This document shows, piece after piece, positions 24,786 to 36,674 of a stretch of DNA of 64,000 nt. Numbering within the stretch: position 1 is the stretch's first letter; each line of letters opens with the position of its first letter. Below the pieces are notes generated by a model. It saw only the letters and a program-made list of their open reading frames with translations. It ran no database searches and was not told the DNA's origin. Position numbers and translations under genes: made by a program. This DNA comes from Sacculina carcini (lineage: Eukaryota > Arthropoda > Thecostraca > Sacculinidae): positions 496,001 to 560,000 of the forward strand of contig OU696596.1 of assembly GCA_916048095.2 (NCBI GenBank), given 5' to 3'.

Positions 24786-26210
24786 AGTGTTACCTAAGTG
24801 TTACCTAAGTGTTACCTAAGTATTACCTAAGTGTTACCTAAGTGTTACCTAAGAGTTACCTAAGTGTTACATAAGTGTTACCTAAGTGTGCCCTAAGTGT
24901 TACCTAAGTGTTACCTAAGTGTGCCCTAAGTGTTACCTAAGTGTTACCTAAGAGTTACCTAAGTGTTACCTAAGTGTGCCCTAAGTGTTACCTAAGTGTT
25001 ACCTAAGTGTTACCTAAGTGTTACCTAAGTGTGCCCTAACTGTTACCTAAGTGTGCCCTAAGTGTTACCTAAGTGTGCCCTAAGTGTTACCTAAGTGTAC
25101 CCTTAGTGTTACCTAAGTGTTACCTAAGTGTTAACTAAGTGTTACTTAAGTGTTACCTAAGTGTTACCTAAGTGTTACCTAAGTGTGCCCTAAGTGTTAC
25201 CTAAGTGTGCATTAAGTGTTACCTAAGTGTGCCCTAAGTGTTACCTAAGTGTTACCTAAGTGTTACCTAAGTGTTACCTAAGTGTTACCTAAGTGTGCCC
25301 TAAGTGTTACCTAAGTGTGCCCTAAGTGTTACCTAAGTGTGCCCTAAGTGTTACCTAAGTGTGCCCTAATTGTTACCTAAGTGTGCCCTAAGTGTTACCT
25401 AAGTGTGCCCTAAGTGTTACCTAAGTGTGCCCTAAGTGTTACCTAAGTGTGCTCTAAGTGCTACCTAAGTGTGCCCTAAGTGTTACCTAAGTGTGCCCTA
25501 AGTGTTACCTAAGTGTACCCTAAGTGTTACCTAAGTGTGGCCTAAGTGTTACCTAAGTGTGCCCTAAGTGTTACCTAAGTGTGCCCTAAGTGTTACCTAA
25601 GTGTGCCCTAACTGTTACCTAAGTGTGCCCTAACTGTTACCTAAGTGTGCCCTAAGTGTTACCTAAGTGTGCCCTAAGTGTTACCTAAGTGTACCCTTAG
25701 TGTTACCTAAGTGTTACCTAAGTGTTAACTAAGTGTTACTTAAGTGTTACCTAAGTGTTACCTAAGTGTTACCTAAGTGTGCCCTAAGTGTTACCTAAGT
25801 GTGCCCTAAGTGTGCCCTAAGTGTTACCTAAGTGTGCCCTAAGTGTTACCTAAGTGTTACCTAAGTGTTACCTAAGTGTTACCTAAGTGTGCCCTAAGTG
25901 TTACCTAAGTGTGCCCTAAGTGTTACCTAAGTGTGCCCTAAGTGTTACCTAAGTGTGCCCTAAGTGTTACCTAAGTGTGCCCTAAGTGTCACCTAAGTGT
26001 GCCCTAAGTGTTACCCAAGTGTTACCTAAGTGTTACCTAAGTGTTACCTAAGTGTTACCTAAGTATTACCTAAGTGTTACCTAAGTGTTACCTAAGAGTT
26101 ACCTAAGTGTTACATAAGTGTTACCTAAGTGTGCCCTAAGTGTTACCTAAGTGTTACCTAAGTGTGCCCTAAGTGTTACCTAAGTGTTACCTAAGAGTTA
26201 CCTAAGTGTT
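24020..26210 (+). repeat. Duplicated segment pair, offset 1243 bp
   Basis: About 24020-24966 recurs at about 25263-26209. Markers spaced 1243 bp (113 monomers) are the CCCTAATT context (24121 and 25364), GCTCTAAG followed by AGTGCTACCTA (24208 and 25451), AGTGTCACCTA (24745 and 25988), AGTATTACCTA (24820 and 26063) and ACATAAG (24869 and 26112). A CCCCA monomer near 24310 corresponds to CCCTA in the other copy. About 300 bp of other monomers separates the two matches, including a unique AGTGTGCATTA near 25207. Confidence 0.75.
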
Positions 26211-26589
26211 ACATAAGTGTTACCTAAGTGTGCCCTAAGTGTTACCTAAGTGTGCCCTAAGTGTTACCTAAGTGTGCCCTAAGTGTTACCTAAGTGTGCC
26301 CTAAGTGTTACCTAAGTGTGCCCTAAGTGTGCCCTAAGTGTTACCTAAGTGTACCATAAGTGTTACCTAAGTGTTACCTAAGTGTTACCTAAGTGTTACC
26401 TAAGTGTTACCTAAGTGTTACCTAAGTGTTACCCAAGTGTTACCTAAGTGTGCCCTAAGTGTTACCTAAGTGTGCCCTAAGTGTGCCCTAAGTGTTACCT
26501 AAGTGTACCCTTAGTGTTACCCAAGTGTTACCTAAGTGTTAACTAAGTGTTACCTAAGTGTGCCCTAAGTGTTACCTAAGTGTGCCCTA

Positions 26590-26596
26590 AGTGTTA
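26590..26596 (+). repeat. 7-bp truncated monomer, copy 6 of 13 (recombinant context)
   Basis: AGTGTTA followed by B, AGTGTGTCCTA and ACTGTTACCTA as usual. However, the AGTATGCCCTA monomer expected further right is a plain B, and no CATATG follows at the usual distance. The left flank matches copy 7 at an offset of 3043 (ACATAAG at 26211 and 29254). The right flank therefore switches to another block soon after about 26645, making this copy a junction product. Confidence 0.9.
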
Positions 26597-29500
26597 AGTG
26601 TGCCCTAAGTGTGTCCTAACTGTTACCTAAGTGTGCCCTAACTGTTACCTAAGTGTGCCCTAAGTGTTACCTAAGTGTGCCCTAAGTGTTACCTAAGTGT
26701 GCCCTAAGTGTTACCTAAGTGTGCCCTAAGTGTTACCTAAGTGTGCCCTAAGTGTTACCCAAGTGTGCCCTAAGTGTTACCTAAGTGTGCCCTAAGTGTG
26801 CCCTAAGTGTTACCTAAGTGTACCCTTAGTGTTACCCAAGTGTTACCTAAGTGTTACCTAAGTGTTACCTAAGTGTGCCCTAAGTGTTACCTAAGTGTGC
26901 CCTAAGTGTTACCTAAGTGTGCCCTAAGTGTTACCCAAGTGTGCCCTAAGTGTTACCCAAGTGTGCCCTAAGTGTTACCTAAGTGTGCCCTAAGTGTGCC
27001 CTAAGTGTTACCTAAGTGTACCATAAGTGTTACCTAAGTGTTACCTAAGTGTTACCTAAGTGTTACCTAAGTGTTACCTAAGAGTTACCTAAGTGTTACA
27101 TAAGTGTTACCTAAGTGTGCCCTAAGTGTTACCTAAGTGTGCCCTAAGTGTTACCTAAGTGTGCCCTAAGTGTTACCTAAGTGTGCCCTAAGTGTTACCT
27201 AAGTGTGCCCTAAGTGTGCCCTAAGTGTTACCTAAGTGTACCATAAGTGTTACCTAAGTGTTACCTAAGTGTTACCTAAGTGTTACCTAAGTGTTACCTA
27301 AGTGTTACCTAAGTGTTACCCAAGTGATACCTAAGTGTGCCCTAAGTGTTACCTAAGTGTGCCCTAAGTGTGCCCCAAGTGTTACCTAAGTGTACCCTTA
27401 GTGTTACCCAAGTGTTACCTAAGTGTTAACTAAGTGTTACCTAAGTGTGCCCTAAGTGTTACCTAAGTGTGCCCTAAGTGTAACCCAAGTGTGCCCTAAG
27501 TGTTACCTAAGTGTGCCCTAAGTGTTACCTAAGTGTGCCCCAAGTGTTACCTAAGTGTGCCCTAAGTGTTACCTAAGTGTACCCTAAGTGTTACCTAAGT
27601 GTTACCTAAGTGTGCCCTAAGTGTTACCTAAGTGTGCCCTAAGTGTTACCTAAGTGTGCCCTAAGTGTTACCTAAGTGTGCCCTAAGTGTTACCTAAGTG
27701 TGCCCTAAGTGTTACCCAAGTGTGCCCTAAGTGTTACCTAAGTGTGCCCTAAGTGTTACCCAAGTGTGCCCTAAGTGTTACCCAAGTGTGCCCTAAGTGT
27801 TACCTAAGTGTGCCCTAAGTGTGCCCTAAGTGTTACCTAAGTGTACCATAAGTGTTACCTAAGTGTTACCTAAGTGTTACCTAAGTGTTACCTAAGTGTT
27901 ACCTAAGAGTTACCTAAGTGTTACATAAGTGTTACCTAAGTGTGCCCTAAGTGTTACCTAAGTGTGCCCTAAGTGTTAACTAAGTGTTACCTAAGTGTGC
28001 CCTAAGTGTTACCTAAGTGTGCCCTAAGTGTTACCTAAGTGTTACCTAAGTGTTACCTAAGTGTCACCTAAGTGTGCCCTAAGTGTTACCCAAGTGTTAC
28101 CTAAGTGTTACCTAAGTGTTACCTAAGTGTTACCTAAGTATTACCTAAGTGTTACCTAAGTGTGCCCTAAGTGTTACCTAAGTGTGCCCTAACTGTTACC
28201 TAAGTGTGCCCTAACTGTTACCTAAGTGTGCCCTAAGTGTTACCTAAGTGTGCCCTAAGTGTTACCTAAGTGTACCCTTAGTGTTACCTAAGTGTTACCT
28301 AAGTGTTAACTAAGTGTTACTTAAGTGTTACCTAAGTGTTACCTAAGTGTTACCTAAGTGTGCCCTAAGTGTTACCTAAGTGTTACCTAAGTGTTACCTA
28401 AGTGTGCCCTAAGTGTTACCTAAGTGTGCCCTAAGTGTTACCTAAGTGTGCCCTAAGTGTTACCTAAGTGTGCCCTAATTGTTACCTAAGTGTGCCCTAA
28501 GTGTTACCTAAGTGTGCCCTAAGTGTTACCTAAGTGTGCCCTAAGTGTTACCTAAGTGTGCTCTAAGTGCTACCTAAGTGTGCCCTAAGTGTTACCTAAG
28601 TGTGCCCTAAGTGTTACCTAAGTGTACCCTAAGTGTTACCTAAGTGTGGCCTAAGTGTTACCTAAGTGTGCCCCAAGTGTTACCTAAGTGTGCCCTAAGT
28701 GTTACCTAAGTGTGCCCTAACTGTTACCTAAGTGTGCCCTAACTGTTACCTAAGTGTGCCCTAAGTGTTACCTAAGTGTGCCCTAAGTGTTACCTAAGTG
28801 TACCCTTAGTGTTACCTAAGTGTTACCTAAGTGTTAACTAAGTGTTACTTAAGTGTTACCTAAGTGTTACCTAAGTGTTACCTAAGTGTGCCCTAAGTGT
28901 TACCTAAGTGTGCCCTAAGTGTGCCCTAAGTGTTACCTAAGTGTGCCCTAAGTGTTACCTAAGTGTTACCTAAGTGTTACCTAAGTGTTACCTAAGTGTG
29001 CCCTAAGTGTTACCTAAGTGTGCCCTAAGTGTTACCTAAGTGTGCCCTAAGTGTTACCTAAGTGTGCCCTAAGTGTTACCTAAGTGTGCCCTAAGTGTCA
29101 CCTAAGTGTGCCCTAAGTGTTACCCAAGTGTTACCTAAGAGTTACCTAAGTGTTACATAAGTGTTACCTAAGTGTGCCCTAAGTGTTACCTAAGTGTTAC
29201 CTAAGTGTGCCCTAAGTGTTACCTAAGTGTTACCTAAGAGTTACCTAAGTGTTACATAAGTGTTACCTAAGTGTGCCCTAAGTGTTACCTAAGTGTGCCC
29301 TAAGTGTTACCTAAGTGTGCCCTAAGTGTTACCTAAGTGTGCCCTAAGTGTTACCTAAGTGTGCCCTAAGTGTGCCCTAAGTGTTACCTAAGTGTACCAT
29401 AAGTGTTACCTAAGTGTTACCTAAGTGTTACCTAAGTGTTACCTAAGTGTTACCTAAGTGTTACCTAAGTGTTACCCAAGTGTTACCTAAGTGTGCCCTA

Positions 29501-29632
29501 AGTGTTACCTAAGTGTGCCCTAAGTGTGCCCTAAGTGTTACCTAAGTGTACCCTTAGTGTTACCCAAGTGTTACCTAAGTGTTAACTAAGTGTTACCTAA
29601 GTGTGCCCTAAGTGTTACCTAAGTGTGCCCTA

Positions 29633-29639
29633 AGTGTTA
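29633..29639 (+). repeat. 7-bp truncated monomer, copy 7 of 13
   Basis: AGTGTTA in the standard context with CATATG 278 bp downstream. A private-looking AGTTTGCCCCA monomer lies near 29761. The same AGTTTGCCCCA occurs near 39542, after copy 12, so those two blocks share a recent ancestor. Confidence 0.95.
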
Positions 29640-30805
29640 AGTGTGCCCTAAGTGTGTCCTAACTGTTACCTAAGTGTGCCCTAACTGTTACCTAAGTATG
29701 CCCTAAGTGTTACCTAAGTGTGCCCTAAGTGTTACCTAAGTGTGGCCTAAGTGTTACCTAAGTTTGCCCCAAGTGTTACCTAAGTGTGCCCTAAGTGTTA
29801 ACTAAGTGTTACCTAAGTGTGCCCTAAGTGTTACCTAAGTGTACCATAAGTGTTACCTAAGTGTTACCTAAGTGTTACCTAAGTGTTACCTAAGAGTTAC
29901 CTAAGTGTTACATATGTGTTACCTAAGTGTGCCCTAAGTGTTACCTAAGTGTGCGCTAAGTGTTACCTAAGTGTTATCTAAGTGTGCCCTAAGTGTTACC
30001 TAAGTGTGCCCTAAGTGTTACCTAAGTGTGCCCTAAGTGTTACCTAAGTGTGCCCTAAGTGTTACCCAAGTGTGCCCTAAGTGTTACCTAAGTGTGCCCT
30101 AAGTGTTACCTAAGTGTGCCCCAAGTGTTACCTAAGTGTGCCCTAAGTGTTAACTAAGTGTTACCTAAGTGTGCCCTAAGTGTTACCTAAGTGTGCCCTA
30201 AGTGTTACCTAAGTGTTACCTAAGTGTTACCTAAGTGTTACCTAAGTGTGCCCTAAGTGTTACCCAAGTGTTACCTAAGTGTTACCTAAGTGTTACCTAA
30301 GTGTTACCTAAGTATTACCTAAGTGTTACCTAAGTGTGCCCTAAGTGTTACCTAAGTGTGCCCTAACTGTTACCTAAGTGTGCCCTAACTGTTACCTAAG
30401 TGTGCCCTAAGTGTTACCTAAGTGTGCCCTAAGTGTTACCTAAGTGTACCCTTAGTGTTACCTAAGTGTTACCTAAGTGTTAACTAAGTGTTACTTAAGT
30501 GTTACCTAAGTGTGCCCTAAGTGTTACCTAAGTGTGCCCTAAGTGTGCCCTAAGTGTTACCTAAGTGTACCATAAGTGTTACCTAAGTGTTACCTAAGTG
30601 TTACCTAAGTGTTACCTAAGTGTTACCTAAGTGTTACCTAAGTGTTACCCAAGTGTTACCTAAGTGTGCCCTAAGTGTTACCTAAGTGTGCCCTAAGTGT
30701 GCCCTAAGTGTTACCTAAGTGTACCCTTAGTGTTACCCAAGTGTTACCTAAGTGTTAACTAAGTGTTACCTAAGTGTGCCCTAAGTGTTACCTAAGTGTG
30801 CCCTA

Positions 30806-30812
30806 AGTGTTA
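30806..30812 (+). repeat. 7-bp truncated monomer, copy 8 of 13
   Basis: AGTGTTA in the standard right context, but CATATG is 388 bp downstream instead of 278. Ten extra monomers (110 bp) lie near 31075-31185, just before the CATATG. Confidence 0.95.
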
Positions 30813-31074
30813 AGTGTGCCCTAAGTGTGTCCTAACTGTTACCTAAGTGTGCCCTAACTGTTACCTAAGTATGCCCTAAGTGTTACCTAAGTGTGCCCTA
30901 AGTGTTACCTAAGTGTGGCCTAAGTGTTACCTAAGTGTGCCCCAAGTGTTACCTAAGTGTGCCCTAAGTGTTAACTAAGTGTTACCTAAGTGTGCCCTAA
31001 GTGTTACCTAAGTGTACCATAAGTGTTACCTAAGTGTTACCTAAGTGTTACCTAAGTGTTACCTAAGTGTTACC

Positions 31075-31185
31075 TAAGTGTTACCTAAGTGTGCCCTAAG
31101 TGTTACCCAAGTGTTACCTAAGTGTTACCTAAGTGTGCCCTAAGTGTTACCCAAGTGTACCCTTAGTGTTACCCAAGTGTTACCT
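31075..31185 (+). repeat. 110-bp extra block (10 monomers) in one copy
   Basis: Relative to the other copies that carry the 7-bp monomer and CATATG, this copy has about ten extra monomers here. They include B, AGTGTTACCCA and AGTGTACCCTT, and they stand where the AGAGTTACCTA monomer is normally found. It is the largest single difference inside the 278-bp interval among the 12 complete copies. The exact edges cannot be fixed because the block is made of the same monomers as its surroundings. Confidence 0.75.
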
Positions 31186-32429
31186 AAGTGTTACATATGT
31201 GTTACCTAAGTGTGCCCTAAGTGTTACCTAAGTGTGCGCTAAGTGTTACCTAAGTGTTATCTAAGTGTGCCCTAAGTGTTACCTAAGTGTGCCCTAAGTG
31301 TTACCTAAGTGTGCCCTAAGTGTTACCTAAGTGTGCCCTAAGTGTTACCCAAGTGTGCCCTAAGTGTTACCTAAGTGTGCCCTAAGTGTTACCTAAGTGT
31401 GCCCCAAGTGTTACCTAAGTGTGCCCTAAGTGTTAACTAAGTGTTACCTAAGTGTGCCCTAAGTGTTACCTAAGTGTGCCCTAAGTGTTACCTAAGTGTT
31501 ACCTAAGTGTTACCTAAGTGTTACCTAAGTGTGCCCTAAGTGTTACCCAAGTGTTACCTAAGTGTTACCTAAGTGTTACCTAAGTGTTACCTAAGTATTA
31601 CCTAAGTGTTACCTAAGTGTGCCCTAAGTGTTACCTAAGTGTGCCCTAACTGTTACCTAAGTGTGCCCTAAGTGTTACCTAAGTGTGCCCTAAGTGTTAC
31701 CTAAGTGTACCCTTAGTGTTACCTAAGTGTTACCTAAGTGTTAACTAAGTGTTACTTAAGTGTTACCCAAGTGTGCCCTAAGTGTTACCTAAGTGTGCCC
31801 TAAGTGTTACCTAAGTGTACCCTAAGTGTTACCTAAGTGTTACCTAAGTGTTACCTAAGTGTTACCCAAGTGTTACCTAAGTGTGCCCTAAGTGTTACCT
31901 AAGTGTGCCCTAAGTGTGCCCTAAGTGTTACCTAAGTGTACCCTTAGTGTTACCCAAGTGTTACCTAAGTGTTACCTAAGTGTGCCCTAAGTGTTACCTA
32001 AGTGTGCCCTAAGTGTTACCTAAGTGTGCCCTAAGTGTTACCCAAGTGTGCCCTAAGTGTTACCCAAGTGTACCCTTAGTGTTACCTAAGTGTTACCTAA
32101 GTGTTAACTAAGTGTTACTTAAGTGTTACCTAAGTGTGCCCTAAGTGTTACCTAAGTGTGCCCTAAGTGTGCCCTAAGTGTTACCTAAGTGTACCATAAG
32201 TGTTACCTAAGTGTTACCTAAGTGTTACCTAAGTGTTACCTAAGTGTTACCTAAGTGTTACCTAAGTGTTACCCAAGTGTTACCTAAGTGTGCCCTAAGT
32301 GTTACCTAAGTGTGCCCTAAGTGTGCCCTAAGTGTTACCTAAGTGTACCCTTAGTGTTACCCAAGTGTTACCTAAGTGTTAACTAAGTGTTACCTAAGTG
32401 TACCCTAAGTGTTACCTAAGTGTGCCCTA

Positions 32430-32436
32430 AGTGTTA
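32430..32436 (+). repeat. 7-bp truncated monomer, copy 9 of 13
   Basis: AGTGTTA in the standard context with CATATG 278 bp downstream. Together with copies 11 and 13 it heads a block of about 1.2-1.6 kb that recurs at 32430, 36668 and 40609. In this copy and copy 11 an AGTGTACCCTA replaces a B monomer two monomers upstream of the AGTGTTA. Confidence 0.95.
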
Positions 32437-35153
32437 AGTGTGCCCTAAGTGTGTCCTAACTGTTACCTAAGTGTGCCCTAACTGTTACCTAAGTATGCCC
32501 TAAGTGTTACCTAAGTGTGCCCTAAGTGTTACCTAAGTGTGGCCTAAGTGTTACCTAAGTGTGCCCCAAGTGTTACCTAAGTGTGCCCTAAGTGTTAACT
32601 AAGTGTTACCTAAGTGTGCCCTAAGTGTTACCTAAGTGTACCATAAGTGTTACCTAAGTGTTACCTAAGTGTTACCTAAGTGTTACCTAAGAGTTACCTA
32701 AGTGTTACATATGTGTTACCTAAGTGTGCCCTAAGTGTTACCTAAGTGTGCGCTAAGTGTTACCTAAGTGTTATCTAAGTGTGCCCTAAGTGTTACCTAA
32801 GTGTGCCCTAAGTGTTACCTAAGTGTGCCCTAAGTGTTACCTAAGTGTGCCCTAAGTGTTACCCAAGTGTGCCCTAAGTGTTACCTAAGTGTGCCCTAAG
32901 TGTTACCTAAGTGTGCCCCAAGTGTTACCTAAGTGTGCCCTAAGTGTTAACTAAGTGTTACCTAAGTGTGCCCTAAGTGTTACCTAAGTGTGCCCTAAGT
33001 GTTACCTAAGTGTTACCTAAGTGTTACCTAAGTGTTACCTAAGTGTGCCCTAAGTGTTACCCAAGTGTTACCTAAGTGTTACCTAAGTGTTACCTAAGTG
33101 TTACCTAAGTATTACCTAAGTGTTACCTAAGTGTGCCCTAAGTGTTACCTAAGTGTGCCCTAACTGTTACCTAAGTGTGCCCTAAGTGTTACCTAAGTGT
33201 GCCCTAAGTGTTACCTAAGTGTACCCTTAGTGTTACCTAAGTGTTACCTAAGTGTTAACTAAGTGTTACTTAAGTGTTACCCAAGTGTGCCCTAAGTGTT
33301 ACCTAAGTGTGCCCTAAGTGTTACCTAAGTGTACCCTAAGTGTTACCTAAGTGTTACCTAAGTGTTACCTAAGTGTTACCCAAGTGTTACCTAAGTGTGC
33401 CCTAAGTGTTACCTAAGTGTGCCCTAAGTGTGCCCTAAGTGTTACCTAAGTGTACCCTTAGTGTTACCCAAGTGTTACCTAAGTGTTACCTAAGTGTGCC
33501 CTAAGTGTTACCTAAGTGTGCCCTAAGTGTTACCTAAGTGTGCCCTAAGTGTTACCCAAGTGTGCCCTAAGTGTTACCCAAGTGTGCCCTAAGTGTTACC
33601 TAAGTGTGCCCTAAGTGTGCCCTAAGTGTTACCTAAGTGTACCATAAGTGTTACCTAAGTGTTACCTAAGTGTTACCTAAGTGTTACCTAAGTGTTACCT
33701 AAGTGTTACCTAAGTGTTACATAAGTGTTACCTAAGTGTGGCCTAAGTGTTACCTAAGTGTGCCCTAAGTGTTACCTAAGTGTGCCCTAAGTGTTACCTA
33801 AGTGTGCCCTAAGTGTTACCTAAGTGTGCCCTAAGTGTTATCTAAGTGTGCCCTAAGTGTTACCTAAGTGTACCCTAAGTGTTACCTAAGTGTGGCCTAA
33901 GTGTTACCTAAGTGTGCCCCAAGAGTTACCTAAGTGTGCCCTAAGTGTTAACTAAGTGTTACCTAAGTGTGCCCTAAGTGTTACCTAAGTGTACCATAAG
34001 TGTTACCTAAGTGTTACCTAAGTGTTACCTAAGTGTTACCTAAGTGTGCCCTAACTGTTACCTAAGTGTGCCCTAAGTGTTACCTAAGTGTGCCCTAAGT
34101 GTTACCTAAGTGTACCCTTAGTGTTACATAAGTGTTACCTAAGTGTTAACTAAGTGTTACTTAAGTGTTACCCAATTGTGCCCTAAGTGTTACCTAAGTG
34201 TGCCCTAAGTGTTACCTAAGTGTTACCTAAGTGTTACCTAAGTGTTACCTAAGTGTGCCCTAAGTGTTACCCAAGTGTTACCTAAGTGTTACCTAAGTGT
34301 TACCTAAGTGTTACCTAAGTATTACCTAAGTGTTACCTAAGTGTGCCCTAAGTGTTACCTAAGTGTGCCCTAACTGTTACCTAAGTGTGCCCTAACTGTT
34401 ACCTAAGTGTGCCCTAAGTGTTACCTAAGTGTGCCCTAAGTGTTACCTAAGTGTACCCTTAGTGTTACCTAAGTGTTACCTAAGTGTTAACTAAGTGTTA
34501 ACTAAGTGTTACCTAAGTGTGCCCTAAGTGTTACCTAAGTGTGCCCTAAGTGTTACCTAAGTGTTACCTAAGTGTTACCTAAGTGTTACCTAAGTGTGCC
34601 CTAAGTGTTACCCAAGTGTTACCTAAGTGTTACCTAAGTGTTACCTAAGTGTTACCTAAGTATTACCTAAGTGTTACCTAAGTGTGCCCTAAGTGTTACC
34701 TAAGTGTGCCCTAACTGTTACCTAAGTGTGCCCTAACTGTTACCTAAGTGTGCCCTAAGTGTTACCTAAGTGTGCCCTAAGTGTTACCTAAGTGTACCCT
34801 TAGTGTTACCTAAGTGTTACCTAAGTGTTAACTAAGTGTTACTTAAGTGTTACCTAAGTGTGCCCTAAGTGTTACCTAAGTGTGCCCTAAGTGTGCCCTA
34901 AGTGTTACCTAAGTGTACCATAAGTGTTACCTAAGTGTTACCTAAGTGTTACCTAAGTGTTACCTAAGTGTTACCTAAGTGTTACCTAAGTGTTACCCAA
35001 GTGTTACCTAAGTGTGCCCTAAGTGTTACCTAAGTGTGCCCTAAGTGTGCCCTAAGTGTTACCTAAGTGTACCCTTAGTGTTACCCAAGTGTTACCTAAG
35101 TGTTAACTAAGTGTTACCTAAGTGTGCCCTAAGTGTTACCTAAGTGTGCCCTA

Positions 35154-35160
35154 AGTGTTA
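35154..35160 (+). repeat. 7-bp truncated monomer, copy 10 of 13
   Basis: AGTGTTA in the standard context. CATATG follows at 278 bp, but the AGAGTTACCTA monomer normally next to it has become a plain A monomer, so this copy carries a private reversion-like change. Confidence 0.95.
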
Positions 35161-36667
35161 AGTGTGCCCTAAGTGTGTCCTAACTGTTACCTAAGTGTGC
35201 CCTAACTGTTACCTAAGTATGCCCTAAGTGTTACCTAAGTGTGCCCTAAGTGTTACCTAAGTGTGGCCTAAGTGTTACCTAAGTGTGCCCCAAGTGTTAC
35301 CTAAGTGTGCCCTAAGTGTTAACTAAGTGTTACCTAAGTGTGCCCTAAGTGTTACCTAAGTGTACCATAAGTGTTACCTAAGTGTTACCTAAGTGTTACC
35401 TAAGTGTTACCTAAGTGTTACCTAAGTGTTACATATGTGTTACCTAAGTGTGCCCTAAGTGTTACCTAAGTGTGCGCTAAGTGTTACCTAAGTGTTATCT
35501 AAGTGTGCCCTAAGTGTTACCTAAGTGTGCCCTAAGTGTTACCTAAGTGTGCCCTAAGTGTTACCTAAGTGTGCCCTAAGTGTTACCCAAGTGTGCCCTA
35601 AGTGTTACCTAAGTGTGCCCTAAGTGTTACCTAAGTGTGCCCCAAGTGTTACCTAAGTGTGCCCTAAGTGTTAACTAAGTGTTACCTAAGTGTGCCCTAA
35701 GTGTTACCTAAGTGTGCCCTAAGTGTTACCTAAGTGTTACCTAAGTGTTACCTAAGTGTTACCTAAGTGTGCCCTAAGTGTTACCCAAGTGTTACCTAAG
35801 TGTTACCTAAGTGTTACCTAAGTGTTACCTAAGTATTACCTAAGTGTTACCTAAGTGTGCCCTAAGTGTTACCTAAGTGTGCCCTAACTGTTACCTAAGT
35901 GTGCCCTAAGTGTTACCTAAGTGTGCCCTAAGTGTTACCTAAGTGTACCCTTAGTGTTACCTAAGTGTTACCTAAGTGTTAACTAAGTGTTACTTAAGTG
36001 TTACCCAAGTGTGCCCTAAGTGTTACCTAAGTGTGCCCTAAGTGTTACCTAAGTGTACCCTAAGTGTTACCTAAGTGTTACCTAAGTGTTACCTAAGTGT
36101 TACCCAAGTGTTACCTAAGTGTGCCCTAAGTGTTACCTAAGTGTGCCCTAAGTGTGCCCTAAGTGTTACCTAAGTGTACCCTTAGTGTTACCCAAGTGTT
36201 ACCTAAGTGTTACCTAAGTGTGCCCTAAGTGTTACCTAAGTGTGCCCTAAGTGTTACCTAAGTGTGCCCTAAGTGTTACCCAAGTGTGCCCTAAGTGTTA
36301 CCCAAGTGTACCCTTAGTGTTACCTAAGTGTTACCTAAGTGTTAACTAAGTGTTACTTAAGTGTTACCTAAGTGTGCCCTAAGTGTTACCTAAGTGTGCC
36401 CTAAGTGTGCCCTAAGTGTTACCTAAGTGTACCATAAGTGTTACCTAAGTGTTACCTAAGTGTTACCTAAGTGTTACCTAAGTGTTACCTAAGTGTTACC
36501 TAAGTGTTACCCAAGTGTTACCTAAGTGTGCCCTAAGTGTTACCTAAGTGTGCCCTAAGTGTGCCCTAAGTGTTACCTAAGTGTACCCTTAGTGTTACCC
36601 AAGTGTTACCTAAGTGTTAACTAAGTGTTACCTAAGTGTACCCTAAGTGTTACCTAAGTGTGCCCTA

Positions 36668-36674
36668 AGTGTTA
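36668..36674 (+). repeat. 7-bp truncated monomer, copy 11 of 13
   Basis: AGTGTTA in the standard context with CATATG 278 bp downstream. It corresponds to copy 9 (offset 4238) and heads the same block. AGTGTACCATA lies 1211 bp after this copy, as it does after copies 9 and 13. Confidence 0.95.
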
